A stretch of DNA of 64,000 nucleotides from CAMXAS01 sp964442435. GTDB lineage: Bacteria > Bacteroidota > Bacteroidia > Bacteroidales > P3. How positions within the stretch are numbered: position 1 is the first letter of the stretch; the number at the start of each line of letters is the position of its first letter. Below the pieces are notes generated by a model. That model worked only from the letters and a program-made list of their open reading frames with translations. It had not been told where the DNA came from and did not search any database. The DNA lies in contig CAYTZG010000007.1 of assembly GCA_964442435.1 (NCBI GenBank), positions 48,026 through 112,025 of the forward strand, read 5' to 3'. Positions 55,740 to 63,833 of this stretch are shown piece by piece. Made by a program: the position numbers and the translations under genes.

Positions 55740-56753
55740 ATGAAAAAGATCGGTTACTGGTTGGACAACGCGCGCTGGATTTCATTCCCGCAGAGCCTCT
55801 TGCCGGGGCTCGTGGCTTTTACGCTGGCCTGGCTGGAGCATCGCGGCGCGGGTTTCAACGCCGTGTTGGGCTTGTTGGCGGTGTTGGCCGCCGTGCTCGT
55901 GCATTTCGGCATGAACTTGTTTGACGACTATTTCGACTACCGCTACAAGAAAAGCGGCACGCGCACGGTACAGGCGGCGCAGGGCATCCGCGCCCGCATA
56001 GGCAAATGCCTTTACCTGCAGGAAGAGGGCGGCGCGGCCACGCTGGCGGAGTTGGGGCGTGCGTGCCTGGGCTTCTGTCTTGTGGCCGCGGGCTTGGGCG
56101 TCGTTATCAGCTGCTACCGCGGGCTGTCGGTGTGGTATGTGGCGGCCTTGGGCGCGCTCATCGGCTTGGAGTATTCCGCGCCGCCGCTGCGGCTCAGTTA
56201 CCACGGTTTGGGCGAATTGGTCATAGGGCTGCTGTTCGGCCCCGTGCTCATGGCTGGTGTATATATTTCCGCCTGCGGCGCTTGGTCTTACTCGGTGCTG
56301 TTCCTGTCCGTGCCGATAGGCCTGTTGGTCACGAATATAGTATATACGCACTCGGTCATCGACTACGAAGCCGACCGGGCCATGGGCAAGCGCACGTTCG
56401 CGGACGTGTTGAGGCGCCCCAAGGCCATGCTCGCGGGCTCGTTCCTGTTTACGCTCCTGCCGTTCGTCATCGTGACCTGCGGCGTGGGCTTCCGCTTCCT
56501 TTCGCCGTGGTATCTGCTCGTTTGGCTGTTCCTGCCGCGTGCCTGCGGTTTGCTGTATGCCGTGGTCGTGTTCATGCGCGACCCGCAGCGCGATTTGCCG
56601 CTGAGCTGGTGGGTGCGCCCCGTGCAGCAGTGGCCGCAGATTAAGGAAGCCGGCATAGAATGGTTTATGATTCGTTGGCTGGCGGCGCGCAACCTGTTGA
56701 TGTTCTTTGCGCTGATGCTGATAGTGGCCGCCGTGGCGGGCGTATTGATTTAA
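55740..56753 (+). CDS. UbiA-family prenyltransferase (MenA-like)
   Basis: 337 residues with about eight or nine membrane helices. The aspartate-rich motif NLFDDYFDY near residues 61-69 and the second, DYEADRAMGKRT near 208-219, hold Mg2+ and the polyprenyl diphosphate, as in UbiA and MenA. A 1,4-dihydroxy-2-naphthoate polyprenyltransferase (menA) is the leading choice for a quinone-dependent Bacteroidales, but no other menaquinone gene is nearby. Followed after 17 nt by a radical SAM gene, so it probably works with it; that pairing may point to a less usual prenylated product. Confidence 0.8.
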   Translation: MKKIGYWLDNARWISFPQSLLPGLVAFTLAWLEHRGAGFNAVLGLLAVLAAVLVHFGMNLFDDYFDYRYKKSGTRTVQAAQGIRARIGKCLYLQEEGGAATLAELGRACLGFCLVAAGLGVVISCYRGLSVWYVAALGALIGLEYSAPPLRLSYHGLGELVIGLLFGPVLMAGVYISACGAWSYSVLFLSVPIGLLVTNIVYTHSVIDYEADRAMGKRTFADVLRRPKAMLAGSFLFTLLPFVIVTCGVGFRFLSPWYLLVWLFLPRACGLLYAVVVFMRDPQRDLPLSWWVRPVQQWPQIKEAGIEWFMIRWLAARNLLMFFALMLIVAAVAGVLI

Positions 56754-56770
56754 TAAAGAAGATATACAAC

Positions 56771-57670
56771 ATGATAAGACATTGGTTCTATTTGCCGTGG
56801 TGGTATTTCCGCTCCTGTCTGCTGGGCGGCCACCGGCCCTTGCAGACGGTGCTGTTCCTGTCCGACCGCTGCAACCTGCGTTGCAAACATTGCGCGGTCT
56901 ATGCGCGCAAGGAGCCCGTCAGCAAGACGTATGCGCAGGTGGAGCGGGAGTTGCGGGGCGCCTATGCGCGCGGTTCCCGTTTCGTGGATTTCGAGGGGGG
57001 CGAGCCCTTTCTGTGGCGTGACGGCGACCGCACCGTGAACGACCTCTGCGACCTGGCTCGGAAAATCGGCTTCTTCACCACCACGATTACGACCAACGCC
57101 CAGTTGCCGTTTCCCGGTTCGCACGCCCATTCGATATGGGTCAGCATGGACGGCGTGGGCGCGTATCACGACGAAATCCGGGGCGAGGGCGCGTTCGAGA
57201 AACTGGAGCGCAACATCGCGGGCTGCGGGCATCCGCACTTGAGCGTAAATATGGTGGTCAACAAGCTGAACTACACGCAAATAAAGGCGGCTGCCGACTA
57301 TGCGCGTCAGAACCCGGCCATCGAACAGATTTCGTTCAATTTCCATACGCCCTACGAAGGTACGGAACACCTGTATATCGACGACTGGGATTTGCGTCTG
57401 CGCCTGTTGGACGAAATCATCGCGCTCAAGAAGGCGGGCTATCCGATTATGAATTCCGTATCGGGGCTCAAACGCATGAAGAACCTGAATTTCAAGAAAG
57501 CCTGCTGGGTGTCGGAGTTCATCATGGTGGACGGCACGCTGCTGTCGGAATGTCCGGGCAAGGTGTCCGGCGTGTGCGACCGCTGCGGCTTCTGCATGGC
57601 CGGCGAGATGTACAGCGTGCTGCATTTCAAGCCCGACACGCTGGCGGCCGGCTTCAAATTGCGGATGTAA
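56771..57670 (+). CDS. Radical SAM enzyme paired with the prenyltransferase
   Basis: 299 residues from the ATG at 56771; the longer frame runs back into the previous gene. CNLRCKHC (CxxxCxxC) at about residues 36-43 binds the 4Fe-4S cluster that cleaves SAM; FEGGEPFLWRDG is the GGE motif. The C-terminal CWVSEFIMVDGTLLSECPG, VCDRCGFC suggests a further metal or cluster site like the SPASM/auxiliary regions. I cannot name its substrate; HpnH-type modifying enzymes of lipids or peptides are possible. It follows the UbiA gene by 17 nt. Confidence 0.85.
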   Translation: MIRHWFYLPWWYFRSCLLGGHRPLQTVLFLSDRCNLRCKHCAVYARKEPVSKTYAQVERELRGAYARGSRFVDFEGGEPFLWRDGDRTVNDLCDLARKIGFFTTTITTNAQLPFPGSHAHSIWVSMDGVGAYHDEIRGEGAFEKLERNIAGCGHPHLSVNMVVNKLNYTQIKAAADYARQNPAIEQISFNFHTPYEGTEHLYIDDWDLRLRLLDEIIALKKAGYPIMNSVSGLKRMKNLNFKKACWVSEFIMVDGTLLSECPGKVSGVCDRCGFCMAGEMYSVLHFKPDTLAAGFKLRM

Positions 57671-57720
57671 TATATACAAGTCTTGTGCGCGGGCGTCACC
57701 GCGCGCGACGGCCTCAAAAG

Positions 57721-57756
57721 AAAAAGCCCTGTCGTTCTTCAACGGCAGGGCTTTTT
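57721..57756. terminator. Bidirectional terminator
   Basis: 16-bp stem AAAAAGCCCTGTCGTT / AACGGCAGGGCTTTTT (one T-G pair) with a 4-nt loop at 57737-57740, between radical SAM and fba genes. Confidence 0.9.
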
Positions 57757-57781
57757 GCGTATCGCAAACGCAAGGCACACC

Positions 57782-58774
57782 TCATATTTTGTGGTCGCTG
57801 CCCAATACATTCACGATCTTATGCATATACAGCTGCTTGAGGCCGTCGCGCGCCGGGCCGAGGTACTTGCGCGGGTCGAATTCGGCCGGCTTGGTGGCCA
57901 GCACTTCCCGCACGGCGGCGGTCATGGCCAGACGGCCATCGCTGTCGATGTTGATTTTGCAAACCGCCGACGAGGCCGCGCGACGCAGCTGGTCTTCGGG
58001 AATGCCGATGGCGTCTTTGAGCTGGCCGCCGTACTTGTTGATGATGGCCACAAGGTCTTGCGGCACGCTCGACGAGCCGTGCAGCACGATGGGGAAGCCC
58101 GGAATCAGTTTCTCAATCGCTTCCAAAATGTCGAAACGCAGGGGAGGCGGAATGAGGATGCCGTCGGCGTTGCGCTGGCACTGTTCGGGTTTGAACTTGT
58201 TGGCGCCGTGCGAGGTGCCGATGGAGATGGCGAGCGAATCCACGCCCGTATGCTGCAGAAAGTCCTGCACCTCTTCGGGGCGCGTGTAGGTGTGGTGTTC
58301 CGCGCTCACTTCGTCTTCCACGCCGGCCAAAACGCCCAATTCGCCTTCCACCGTCACGTCGTATTTATGCGCGTATTCCACCACCTTGGCGGTCAGCGCG
58401 ATGTTCTCCTGATAGGGCAGGTGCGAGCCGTCAATCATAACGGACGAAAAGCCGTATTCGATGCAGCTCTTGCAGAGTTCAAAGCTGTCGCCGTGGTCAA
58501 GGTGCAACACGATGGGCACGTTGACGCCCAGTTCCTTGGCGTATTCCACCGCGCCCTGCGCCATGTAGCGCAACAGCGTCTGATTGGCGTACTGGCGCGC
58601 GCCTTTCGAAATCTGGAGGATGACGGGCGACTGGGTCTCCACGCAAGCCTGCACGATGGCCTGCATCTGCTCCATGTTGTTGAAGTTGAAGGCGGGGATG
58701 GCGTATTTCCCGGCCATGGCTTTTTTGAAAAGGTCTCTCGTGTTGACGAGGCCTATTTCCTTATAGTTGACCAT
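57782..58774 (-). CDS. fba: Fructose-bisphosphate aldolase, class II
   Basis: 330 residues. The catalytic and zinc-binding signature HLDHGDSFE and its surrounding YGFSSVMIDGSHLPYQENIA, EGELGVLAGVED and SIGTSHGANKF match the class II (metal-dependent) aldolase. It splits fructose-1,6-bisphosphate into two trioses in glycolysis and does the reverse in gluconeogenesis. A TAACTTCG element at 58814-58821 may be its promoter. Monocistronic. Confidence 0.96.
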   Translation of the reverse strand: MVNYKEIGLVNTRDLFKKAMAGKYAIPAFNFNNMEQMQAIVQACVETQSPVILQISKGARQYANQTLLRYMAQGAVEYAKELGVNVPIVLHLDHGDSFELCKSCIEYGFSSVMIDGSHLPYQENIALTAKVVEYAHKYDVTVEGELGVLAGVEDEVSAEHHTYTRPEEVQDFLQHTGVDSLAISIGTSHGANKFKPEQCQRNADGILIPPPLRFDILEAIEKLIPGFPIVLHGSSSVPQDLVAIINKYGGQLKDAIGIPEDQLRRAASSAVCKINIDSDGRLAMTAAVREVLATKPAEFDPRKYLGPARDGLKQLYMHKIVNVLGSDHKI

Positions 58775-58813
58775 ATCTGTAAGGTTTTAATGAATAATCT
58801 GCTAGTAGCAGTG

Positions 58814-58821
58814 CGAAGTTA
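58814..58821 (-). promoter_or_regulatory. Possible -7 element of fba
   Basis: TAACTTCG on the minus strand, one mismatch from TAnnTTTG, 39 nt before the ATG at 58774. Confidence 0.4.
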
Positions 58822-58837
58822 CGATTTTTTTTCGGTC

Positions 58838-58918
58838 TCACCAATTCAATAAGTCCGGCTGGAGCAGAAAATCAAACAAGCCGATGGTAACTTTTGGGAT
58901 AACAGAGTTAACGTTTTT
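58838..58918 (-). pseudogene. C-terminal remnant of an AAA ATPase of the DUF4143 type
   Basis: 26 codons before a stop read, near the end, VTIGLFDFLLQPDLLNW; the intact ATPase gene to the right ends FIIGLFDFLLNPALLEKG, sharing IGLFDFLL-P-LL. The frame runs into a stop at 58919 and no further similarity is seen upstream. So it is most likely the tail of a deleted paralogue. Sits in the 225-nt gap between fba and the ATPase. Confidence 0.7.
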
Positions 58919-58999
58919 TTATCGGGGATGCAAGCCTGATTCCAAAAATATGGCATTTATGACAATTTTTGGGAATGAACCTCGTCCGATGCAAAAGGC

Positions 59000-60256
59000 T
59001 TATCCTTTTTCCAGTAATGCCGGATTTAACAGGAAGTCAAATAGCCCGATAATAAAAATACCTTCCTCGTTTCGATAAGGGGTGATATCCTCGTTGGTAA
59101 TCAAAACCCGTTTAAAGGAATCGTCAATATTCCGGAACGAGTTGGTCTCCTGTCTCATCTTATCGTCATCGGGAATGGCATAGGCAGACTGAATGTAATA
59201 GCGGGCATCCGAAGCGTTGGCTACGAAATCTATCTCAAACTGTTTGCGGACCGACTTGCCGGTCTTATCCTTCGTAATGGTCTCCACCATGCCGATATCC
59301 ACGGAAAAACCACGGTAAAGCAACTCATTATAGATTATATTCTCCATCAGGTGCGTCTGTTCCAACTGACGAAAACCGAGAAGGGCATTGCGGATACCCA
59401 CATCCGTAAAATAGTATTTTGACAATGTGTTGATATACTTTTTCCCCTTGATGTTGTAGCGCAGGGCCTTTTCGACTAGGAAAGCGTCACACAGATAGAC
59501 AAGATAATTGGAAATGGTCTTATTGGAAATGATGACCTTTTTGACACTTTTGAATGTGTTGGAGAGTTTTGTTGGATTACATGACGTCCCGATAGAAGAA
59601 GCGAGTATCCGCAACAAGTCATCAAGTTCAGGGCCATTCTGTACTTTATGGCGCTCAACTACATCGGCAATATATACCGTGTCGGCTAAATGTTGCAGAT
59701 AATCTCTTTTAGCCTTTATACTTGTCAATGCTAAAGTCTGAGGTAAACCGCCATAAGTGAAATAGTCTCTCCAGCATAGTGAACGGTCTCCCCCCATGGC
59801 TCCATAGTATTCAGAGAAAGACAAGGGATACATATGTATATCCTGACCTCGGCCACGGAATTCAGTGGCTACGTCTTTGGATAGAAAACGGGAATTGCTC
59901 CCCGTAACATAGGCATCTACATTGCGAATATGGAGCAGGCTGTTCAAGACATCGACGAAATCTTCTATCATCTGTACCTCGTCGAGCAACACGTAATACG
60001 GTTTACTGTCGGTTATCCGCTCCTTGACGTAGGCAAGCATTTCATCGGGATGCCGTAACGCCATGTTCTCGCGGTCATCAAGCGCCACCTCAATGATATG
60101 ATCCTCTTCGACCCCTATGGAGTTGAGATAGGCATGGAATATTTCAAAGAGAAGAAAGGATTTTCCGCAGCGACGTATTCCGGTGATTATCTTAATCATC
60201 CGGTTGCCACGCGCTGCGATGAGTTGGTTCAGATAGATAGGCCTCGGTATCATCAT
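59000..60256 (-). CDS. AAA ATPase with DUF4143 C-terminus
   Basis: 418 residues. AAA_14 ATPase with Walker A TGIRRCGKSFLLFEI at about residues 26-40, Walker B VLLDEVQMIEDFVD, and VTGSNSRFLSKD; the C-terminal DUF4143 domain has YFTDVGIRNALLGFR, ENIIYNELLYRGFSVDIGM and FEIDFVANASDARYYIQSAY, the last resembling a nuclease-like fold. Two ATGs are adjacent at 60256 and 60253. Role unknown. Shares its fold and lone-gene setting with the 15698-16864 ATPase, and both have palindromes at the promoter. More AT-rich than fba. Confidence 0.88.
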   Translation of the reverse strand: MMIPRPIYLNQLIAARGNRMIKIITGIRRCGKSFLLFEIFHAYLNSIGVEEDHIIEVALDDRENMALRHPDEMLAYVKERITDSKPYYVLLDEVQMIEDFVDVLNSLLHIRNVDAYVTGSNSRFLSKDVATEFRGRGQDIHMYPLSFSEYYGAMGGDRSLCWRDYFTYGGLPQTLALTSIKAKRDYLQHLADTVYIADVVERHKVQNGPELDDLLRILASSIGTSCNPTKLSNTFKSVKKVIISNKTISNYLVYLCDAFLVEKALRYNIKGKKYINTLSKYYFTDVGIRNALLGFRQLEQTHLMENIIYNELLYRGFSVDIGMVETITKDKTGKSVRKQFEIDFVANASDARYYIQSAYAIPDDDKMRQETNSFRNIDDSFKRVLITNEDITPYRNEEGIFIIGLFDFLLNPALLEKG

Positions 60257-60294
60257 ATTACTAAAAATTGTAGAATTCTACACTTTTTGGTAAT
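60257..60294. promoter_or_regulatory. 38-bp palindrome in the leader of the DUF4143 ATPase gene
   Basis: 17 of 19 position pairs are complementary, centred between 60275 and 60276 on TAGAATTCTA, with outer arms ATTAC/GGTAAT. It fills the whole stretch between the -7 element and the start codon, so it is either an operator or a 5' RNA hairpin. Confidence 0.85.
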
Positions 60295-60295
60295 G

Positions 60296-60303
60296 CAAAG
60301 ATA
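60296..60303 (-). promoter_or_regulatory. -7 element of the DUF4143 ATPase gene
   Basis: TATCTTTG on the minus strand two bases upstream of the palindrome; expected start site about 60289, inside it. Confidence 0.7.
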
Positions 60304-60407
60304 GGTATTGGAACCGTCTTCTCCAACAGGGAAATGTATTTTTGTCCACCTTACCATCCCGACAGCGGGATGCCGGAGGTGGTGCGGGAGGCCGACAGCT
60401 GACAGCA

Positions 60408-60995
60408 TCAGGGAAGCAATGTCCAGCAAGTTTCCATCGTTTTGAGATATAATAGTCCGAGGCTCGGCGAAAAATAAGCGGAGTCTTTTTGATAATAATC
60501 CGTCATGAAGCACACATTTCCATATGATTCGCCTGTTGGAGAGGTCCAACCGGATAGAATTTCGTAACAATGCCCTTTGGTGGTATATTTATCCATACTG
60601 CTGAACTGATATGTATCCCCATTCCGTGTGGCAAATACGTTCATGAACCATCTGTCAATTTCGCCATTGTAATCAAACATACATAGAATGCGTGTGCAAT
60701 CTAATATATACAACTCGTCGCTTGATATCAGTGTTACTTGAGCCGAAGCATCGCATTTATCTACCATATCAGCTATTTCCGGATAAGGATGTTTTTCGCT
60801 GAGTATAGGCGGACGGACAGTCAACACGGCGGTATCTCCGTCAACAAGATAGCGTAAAGTCTGCCCGGTATAATCAGTCGGCAAAAATTGGGTGTTGTCT
60901 GCCGGATAGCACGGGCAATACTCCGTTTTGTCTTTGCAGCCTTGCAATAGCAATGCTATAGCCGACAACAGCAGTAAGGTCAAATAGTTTTTCAT
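60408..60995 (-). CDS. Lipoprotein, paralogue of the next gene
   Basis: 195 residues. Lipobox LLQGC (Cys at residue 20) after KNYLTLLLLSAIAL. The mature part shares with the lipoprotein at 61085 the order CP-YP, GQTLRYLVDGDTAVL, a TSPTGESY segment and a terminal TLLP, but is otherwise diverged. No known domain. Likely anchored in the outer or inner membrane facing the periplasm. The signal-peptide DNA is nearly identical to that of the neighbour, evidence of duplication. Confidence 0.78.
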   Translation of the reverse strand: MKNYLTLLLLSAIALLLQGCKDKTEYCPCYPADNTQFLPTDYTGQTLRYLVDGDTAVLTVRPPILSEKHPYPEIADMVDKCDASAQVTLISSDELYILDCTRILCMFDYNGEIDRWFMNVFATRNGDTYQFSSMDKYTTKGHCYEILSGWTSPTGESYGNVCFMTDYYQKDSAYFSPSLGLLYLKTMETCWTLLP

Positions 60996-61073
60996 GGCGT
61001 TGTTCCTTTCATATTCATATTAAGCCCCACCGCCCGTCCGACGCAAAAGGCTGGGCCGGACGGGACGGGATGG
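60993..61073. repeat. 81-bp intergenic repeat, copy 1
   Basis: Matches 62563-62643 at nearly every position (including the start codon of the downstream gene, a TTCATATTCATATTAAGCC block and a GC-rich CCGCCCGTCC/GGACGGG stem). It separates the two halves of the duplicated gene cluster. Confidence 0.85.
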
Positions 61074-61084
61074 CCGGTCAATGT

Positions 61085-61654
61085 TTACGGCAGCAATGTG
61101 AGGGTATGACCGCCGTGTATGTGCCAATGCAATAAACCATATCGTTTGGACAGATATAGCGTGTCGATTCCTATGGCGGTTATCATCTCAGTAGATTTTA
61201 CCACATCTGTGTACGTATAACCGGTAGGCGACGTCCATTGTGGCAAGTCTTCTGCACGTCGTGAGCCATTATCCCATTCGTCATAGATGTCATCAACGCA
61301 TCCACAACTCACATAATTTTTACCTTGCAGTAAGCAAACCGACAATGAATGCCATGAATTCATTGAATAACTCAATATCAGATTATTGTCAGACGATATC
61401 AAATCCACCTGGGCATAGGCTTCACAGTGTATATCATGATTGTATGGTTTATCATAACTTTCTGAAAACACAGGCGGTACAACTTTTAATAACACCGTAT
61501 CATCGTTAAAAATATAGCTCATGGTCTGTCCGACAAAATCCACCGGTAAATACCCTGTATCACTTTTCGGATAGCCCGGGCAATGTACTCTTTTGCAGCC
61601 TTGCAATAGCAATGCTATGGCCGGCAACAGCAGTAAGGTCAAATAGTTTTTCAT
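61085..61654 (-). CDS. Lipoprotein, paralogue of the previous gene
   Basis: 189 residues from the ATG at 61654; the upstream ATG would add eight residues overlapping the previous gene. Signal peptide with lipobox LLQGC (Cys at residue 20). Mature part CPGYPKSDTGYLPVDFVGQT, LPQWTSPTGYTYTDV, TLTLLP parallels the 60408 lipoprotein. It starts 8 nt after the T9SS-type cargo gene at 61663, so the two are cotranscribed. Confidence 0.78.
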   Translation of the reverse strand: MKNYLTLLLLPAIALLLQGCKRVHCPGYPKSDTGYLPVDFVGQTMSYIFNDDTVLLKVVPPVFSESYDKPYNHDIHCEAYAQVDLISSDNNLILSYSMNSWHSLSVCLLQGKNYVSCGCVDDIYDEWDNGSRRAEDLPQWTSPTGYTYTDVVKSTEMITAIGIDTLYLSKRYGLLHWHIHGGHTLTLLP

Positions 61655-61662
61655 GGTCAAAC

Positions 61663-62565
61663 TTATTTCTTTATGCATTTCAGGCGGCAGGTCGTGCCGT
61701 TGGCGGTAATTTCGATGAAGTAGAGGCCAGTGGGGACAGCGGACAATGATATTTCAAAGCGGCCACCGCTGAATGTGCCGCGGCGCAACGCCCTGCCGCC
61801 CGCATCAATAAGCCGCCAACTGCCGTTGTGCCAACCCGTTTCCGTGGCCTCGCAGACCGCCTGTACGCTTTCCGCAGCCGGCTGCGGGGATAGCCGCCAA
61901 TAGGTTGCGGGATTCGGCTTTACCTTATTGTTTGAAAGGCCTTCCGGTACCTCACCCACAAAACAACTCCCGCCGTGTTCGGTAGTTTGATATATCCGCA
62001 CTTCATTCTGATGACAACAAAGGAGGTCGTATTTTTTAGCCCCCGGCATTCGCCTTAATCCGTCCCAATTGATGCCGTAAATCAACGACCCGACTCCTTC
62101 GACCCAGATATCAGTCATCTCATCGTCATGGAGTCGGATGGCCTTCCTCGTTTTACCATCCGCCAATATCGTATCATAGACCTTATCTGCGGCGAACGTG
62201 TGACCGTGTACGGAAAAGGCCGAACCTTTCTTTATCGAGAAATTGAAAAATAGGTTTTCGCCTGTCTCGCCATAAAACTTGAGGTACACTTTCCCGCCGT
62301 CCTGACGGAGCGCATAGTTGTACAGCGTACCGCCCGACAGATCTTCAGTATAATAACAATAAATCTTCTTATACGTCTTCTTGTCAAGCACCGTATCACC
62401 TTCCATTCTATAAATCTCGGTATAGAATTGTGGCGGTGATACGGCCCACCATACACTTGTTGCCCATTGCCGCCCTTCCTGCACAATAGGGTCGATGTTT
62501 TGAGCTTGAGACAGGTTTATGAGTGACAGCAGGGTAAGGACGAGTAAGATTATCGATTTTTTCAT
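61663..62565 (-). CDS. Secreted protein with T9SS type-A sorting domain
   Basis: 300 residues. Signal peptide (KKSIILLVLTLLSLINLSQA). The middle part is a beta-rich domain with DTVLDKKTYKKIYCYY and DIWVEGVGSLIYGINWDGLR, a pattern seen in many Bacteroidetes cargo proteins. The last 70 residues, from NPATYWRLSPQPAAE to TGLYFIEITANGTTCRLK and CIKK, form a T9SS sorting domain. The same C-terminus appears, with small changes, in the gene cut off at the right edge. Confidence 0.84.
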   Translation of the reverse strand: MKKSIILLVLTLLSLINLSQAQNIDPIVQEGRQWATSVWWAVSPPQFYTEIYRMEGDTVLDKKTYKKIYCYYTEDLSGGTLYNYALRQDGGKVYLKFYGETGENLFFNFSIKKGSAFSVHGHTFAADKVYDTILADGKTRKAIRLHDDEMTDIWVEGVGSLIYGINWDGLRRMPGAKKYDLLCCHQNEVRIYQTTEHGGSCFVGEVPEGLSNNKVKPNPATYWRLSPQPAAESVQAVCEATETGWHNGSWRLIDAGGRALRRGTFSGGRFEISLSAVPTGLYFIEITANGTTCRLKCIKK

Positions 62566-62643
62566 GGCGTAACTCCTTTCATATTCATATTAAGCCCCAC
62601 CGCCCGTCCAACGCAAAAGGCTGGGCCGGACGGGGCGGGACGG
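62563..62643. repeat. 81-bp intergenic repeat, copy 2
   Basis: See 60993-61073. The CCGCCCGTCC and GGACGGGGCGGG arms could form a hairpin at the end of the upstream lipoprotein gene. Confidence 0.85.
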
Positions 62644-62656
62644 TTAGGCAGGCTGG

Positions 62657-63112
62657 TTATCTAGGTGGCACTACATCATTTCGAAATTGAAATTGGCCAT
62701 CGGCAAACATATAAAGCAGAGTCCAATCATTCTCCCAAGGCTCCCAACGATGGGCACAGGGGCGTGTGGAACGTTGAAAAACAGTGTATTTCCCACTCTT
62801 TTTTTGTACAAGGATTATTCGGTGGGGGTGTGGGAATATATCTCCCATATTCCAGTTTTCATCTATGTAATAAACGAAGGCATTTTCCGTTATAATATCT
62901 TCGTCACCCTCATTCCAAAACGACAATTCAACCCGTTCATCATCCAATCGATTGTAATACCATACGGCACGTTCGGTACGATCGTCGGATTTGAAATGCT
63001 TTTTAACGTATTTGGTTACAATAGCGTCCGCCTCTTGTTTGTCAATGGGTTGCTTTTGGCAACCGACGGCCAATAAAACCATTGCGAAAATGAGCGATCC
63101 GTAGTTTTTCAT
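62657..63112 (-). CDS. Small lipoprotein
   Basis: 151 residues from the ATG at 63112, which gives a normal lipoprotein signal (FAMVLLAVGC, Cys at residue 18); the ORF upstream of it is not needed. The mature protein has a mix of helices and strands (VTKYVKKHFKSDDRTERAVW, YYNRLDDERVELSFWNEGDE) and a Trp-rich end; no family recognised. Next to the barrel gene after 23 nt. Confidence 0.72.
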   Translation of the reverse strand: MKNYGSLIFAMVLLAVGCQKQPIDKQEADAIVTKYVKKHFKSDDRTERAVWYYNRLDDERVELSFWNEGDEDIITENAFVYYIDENWNMGDIFPHPHRIILVQKKSGKYTVFQRSTRPCAHRWEPWENDWTLLYMFADGQFQFRNDVVPPR

Positions 63113-63135
63113 GGTCAAACTCCTTTCATTTATAT

Positions 63136-63825
63136 CTAGAAATGATACCCGACGCCTGCCGTCAGAAACCACTCGGTGAAGTTTAGAGGCACCATCATCT
63201 TGTCAATTTCATTTCTACGCACATGCGTCCAATGATTGGCCCGGTATCCGAGATGGATGGAAACCCGTTTAATTTGGCCGACTATCTGTATGGCGCTTTG
63301 ACCTCCTAAAAGAGTCAATTCGCTTATGCTTCTATATACTACAGTACCATTGCTTTGATCAATCTCTTCTATCTGTTCATTATCATATCCTACTTGAAAT
63401 CCGCCTGCGAAAGACAGGTAAAGCCAATTCGTACAATGAATTTTGAAGCCACCACCCAATCGCCATAATGCCCGTTGTTGAATCCGTTGAAATTTATATG
63501 CGATATCGTCATTGAAATGATACGCAAATCTTTCATATCCAATGCCGGATTCCACAAACAGGTTGACCCGTTTGGCTTGCCACGGGATATCGTATTGATA
63601 GGTTAAATCAAACCGAAACGGCCATTGGAAATCACCCCTTACGAATCCATATCCGAAATCCAAGTATAATCCATGCCCTTTTCGCTGTTGCCATAGACCC
63701 TGGAACTTGGAAGCCTGCTTGGTTTGCGCGGTCGGGTTGTCGGTCGATGCCGGGGCTTCCTGTGAATGACCGATGCCGCCACCCAACAGCAGGGTAAGGA
63801 CGAGTAGGATTAGTGGCTTTTTCAT
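63136..63825 (-). CDS. Outer-membrane beta-barrel protein
   Basis: 229 residues from the ATG at 63825; the ATG at 63849 would overlap the next gene. Signal peptide (MKKPLILLVLTLLLGGGIGH), a Thr/Gln-rich spacer, and amphipathic strands (GLYLDFGYGFVRGDFQWPFR, KIHCTNWLYLSFAGGFQVGY) ending in AGVGYHF with a C-terminal Phe, a barrel-assembly signal. No substrate inferred. It starts 8 nt after the partial T9SS cargo gene. Confidence 0.8.
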   Translation of the reverse strand: MKKPLILLVLTLLLGGGIGHSQEAPASTDNPTAQTKQASKFQGLWQQRKGHGLYLDFGYGFVRGDFQWPFRFDLTYQYDIPWQAKRVNLFVESGIGYERFAYHFNDDIAYKFQRIQQRALWRLGGGFKIHCTNWLYLSFAGGFQVGYDNEQIEEIDQSNGTVVYRSISELTLLGGQSAIQIVGQIKRVSIHLGYRANHWTHVRRNEIDKMMVPLNFTEWFLTAGVGYHF

Positions 63826-63833
63826 GGTCAAAC

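Noticed and set aside
58941..58976. Inverted repeat ATTCCAAAAAT ... ATTTTTGGGAAT as a terminator
   Set aside because: No T run follows on either strand in the needed direction; the arms are AT-rich and the loop is long. It may be only chance or an old operator.
60253..60570. 105-codon frame on the minus strand after the lipoprotein
   Set aside because: It overlaps the lipoprotein's end out of frame and reads through the promoter and palindrome of the ATPase.
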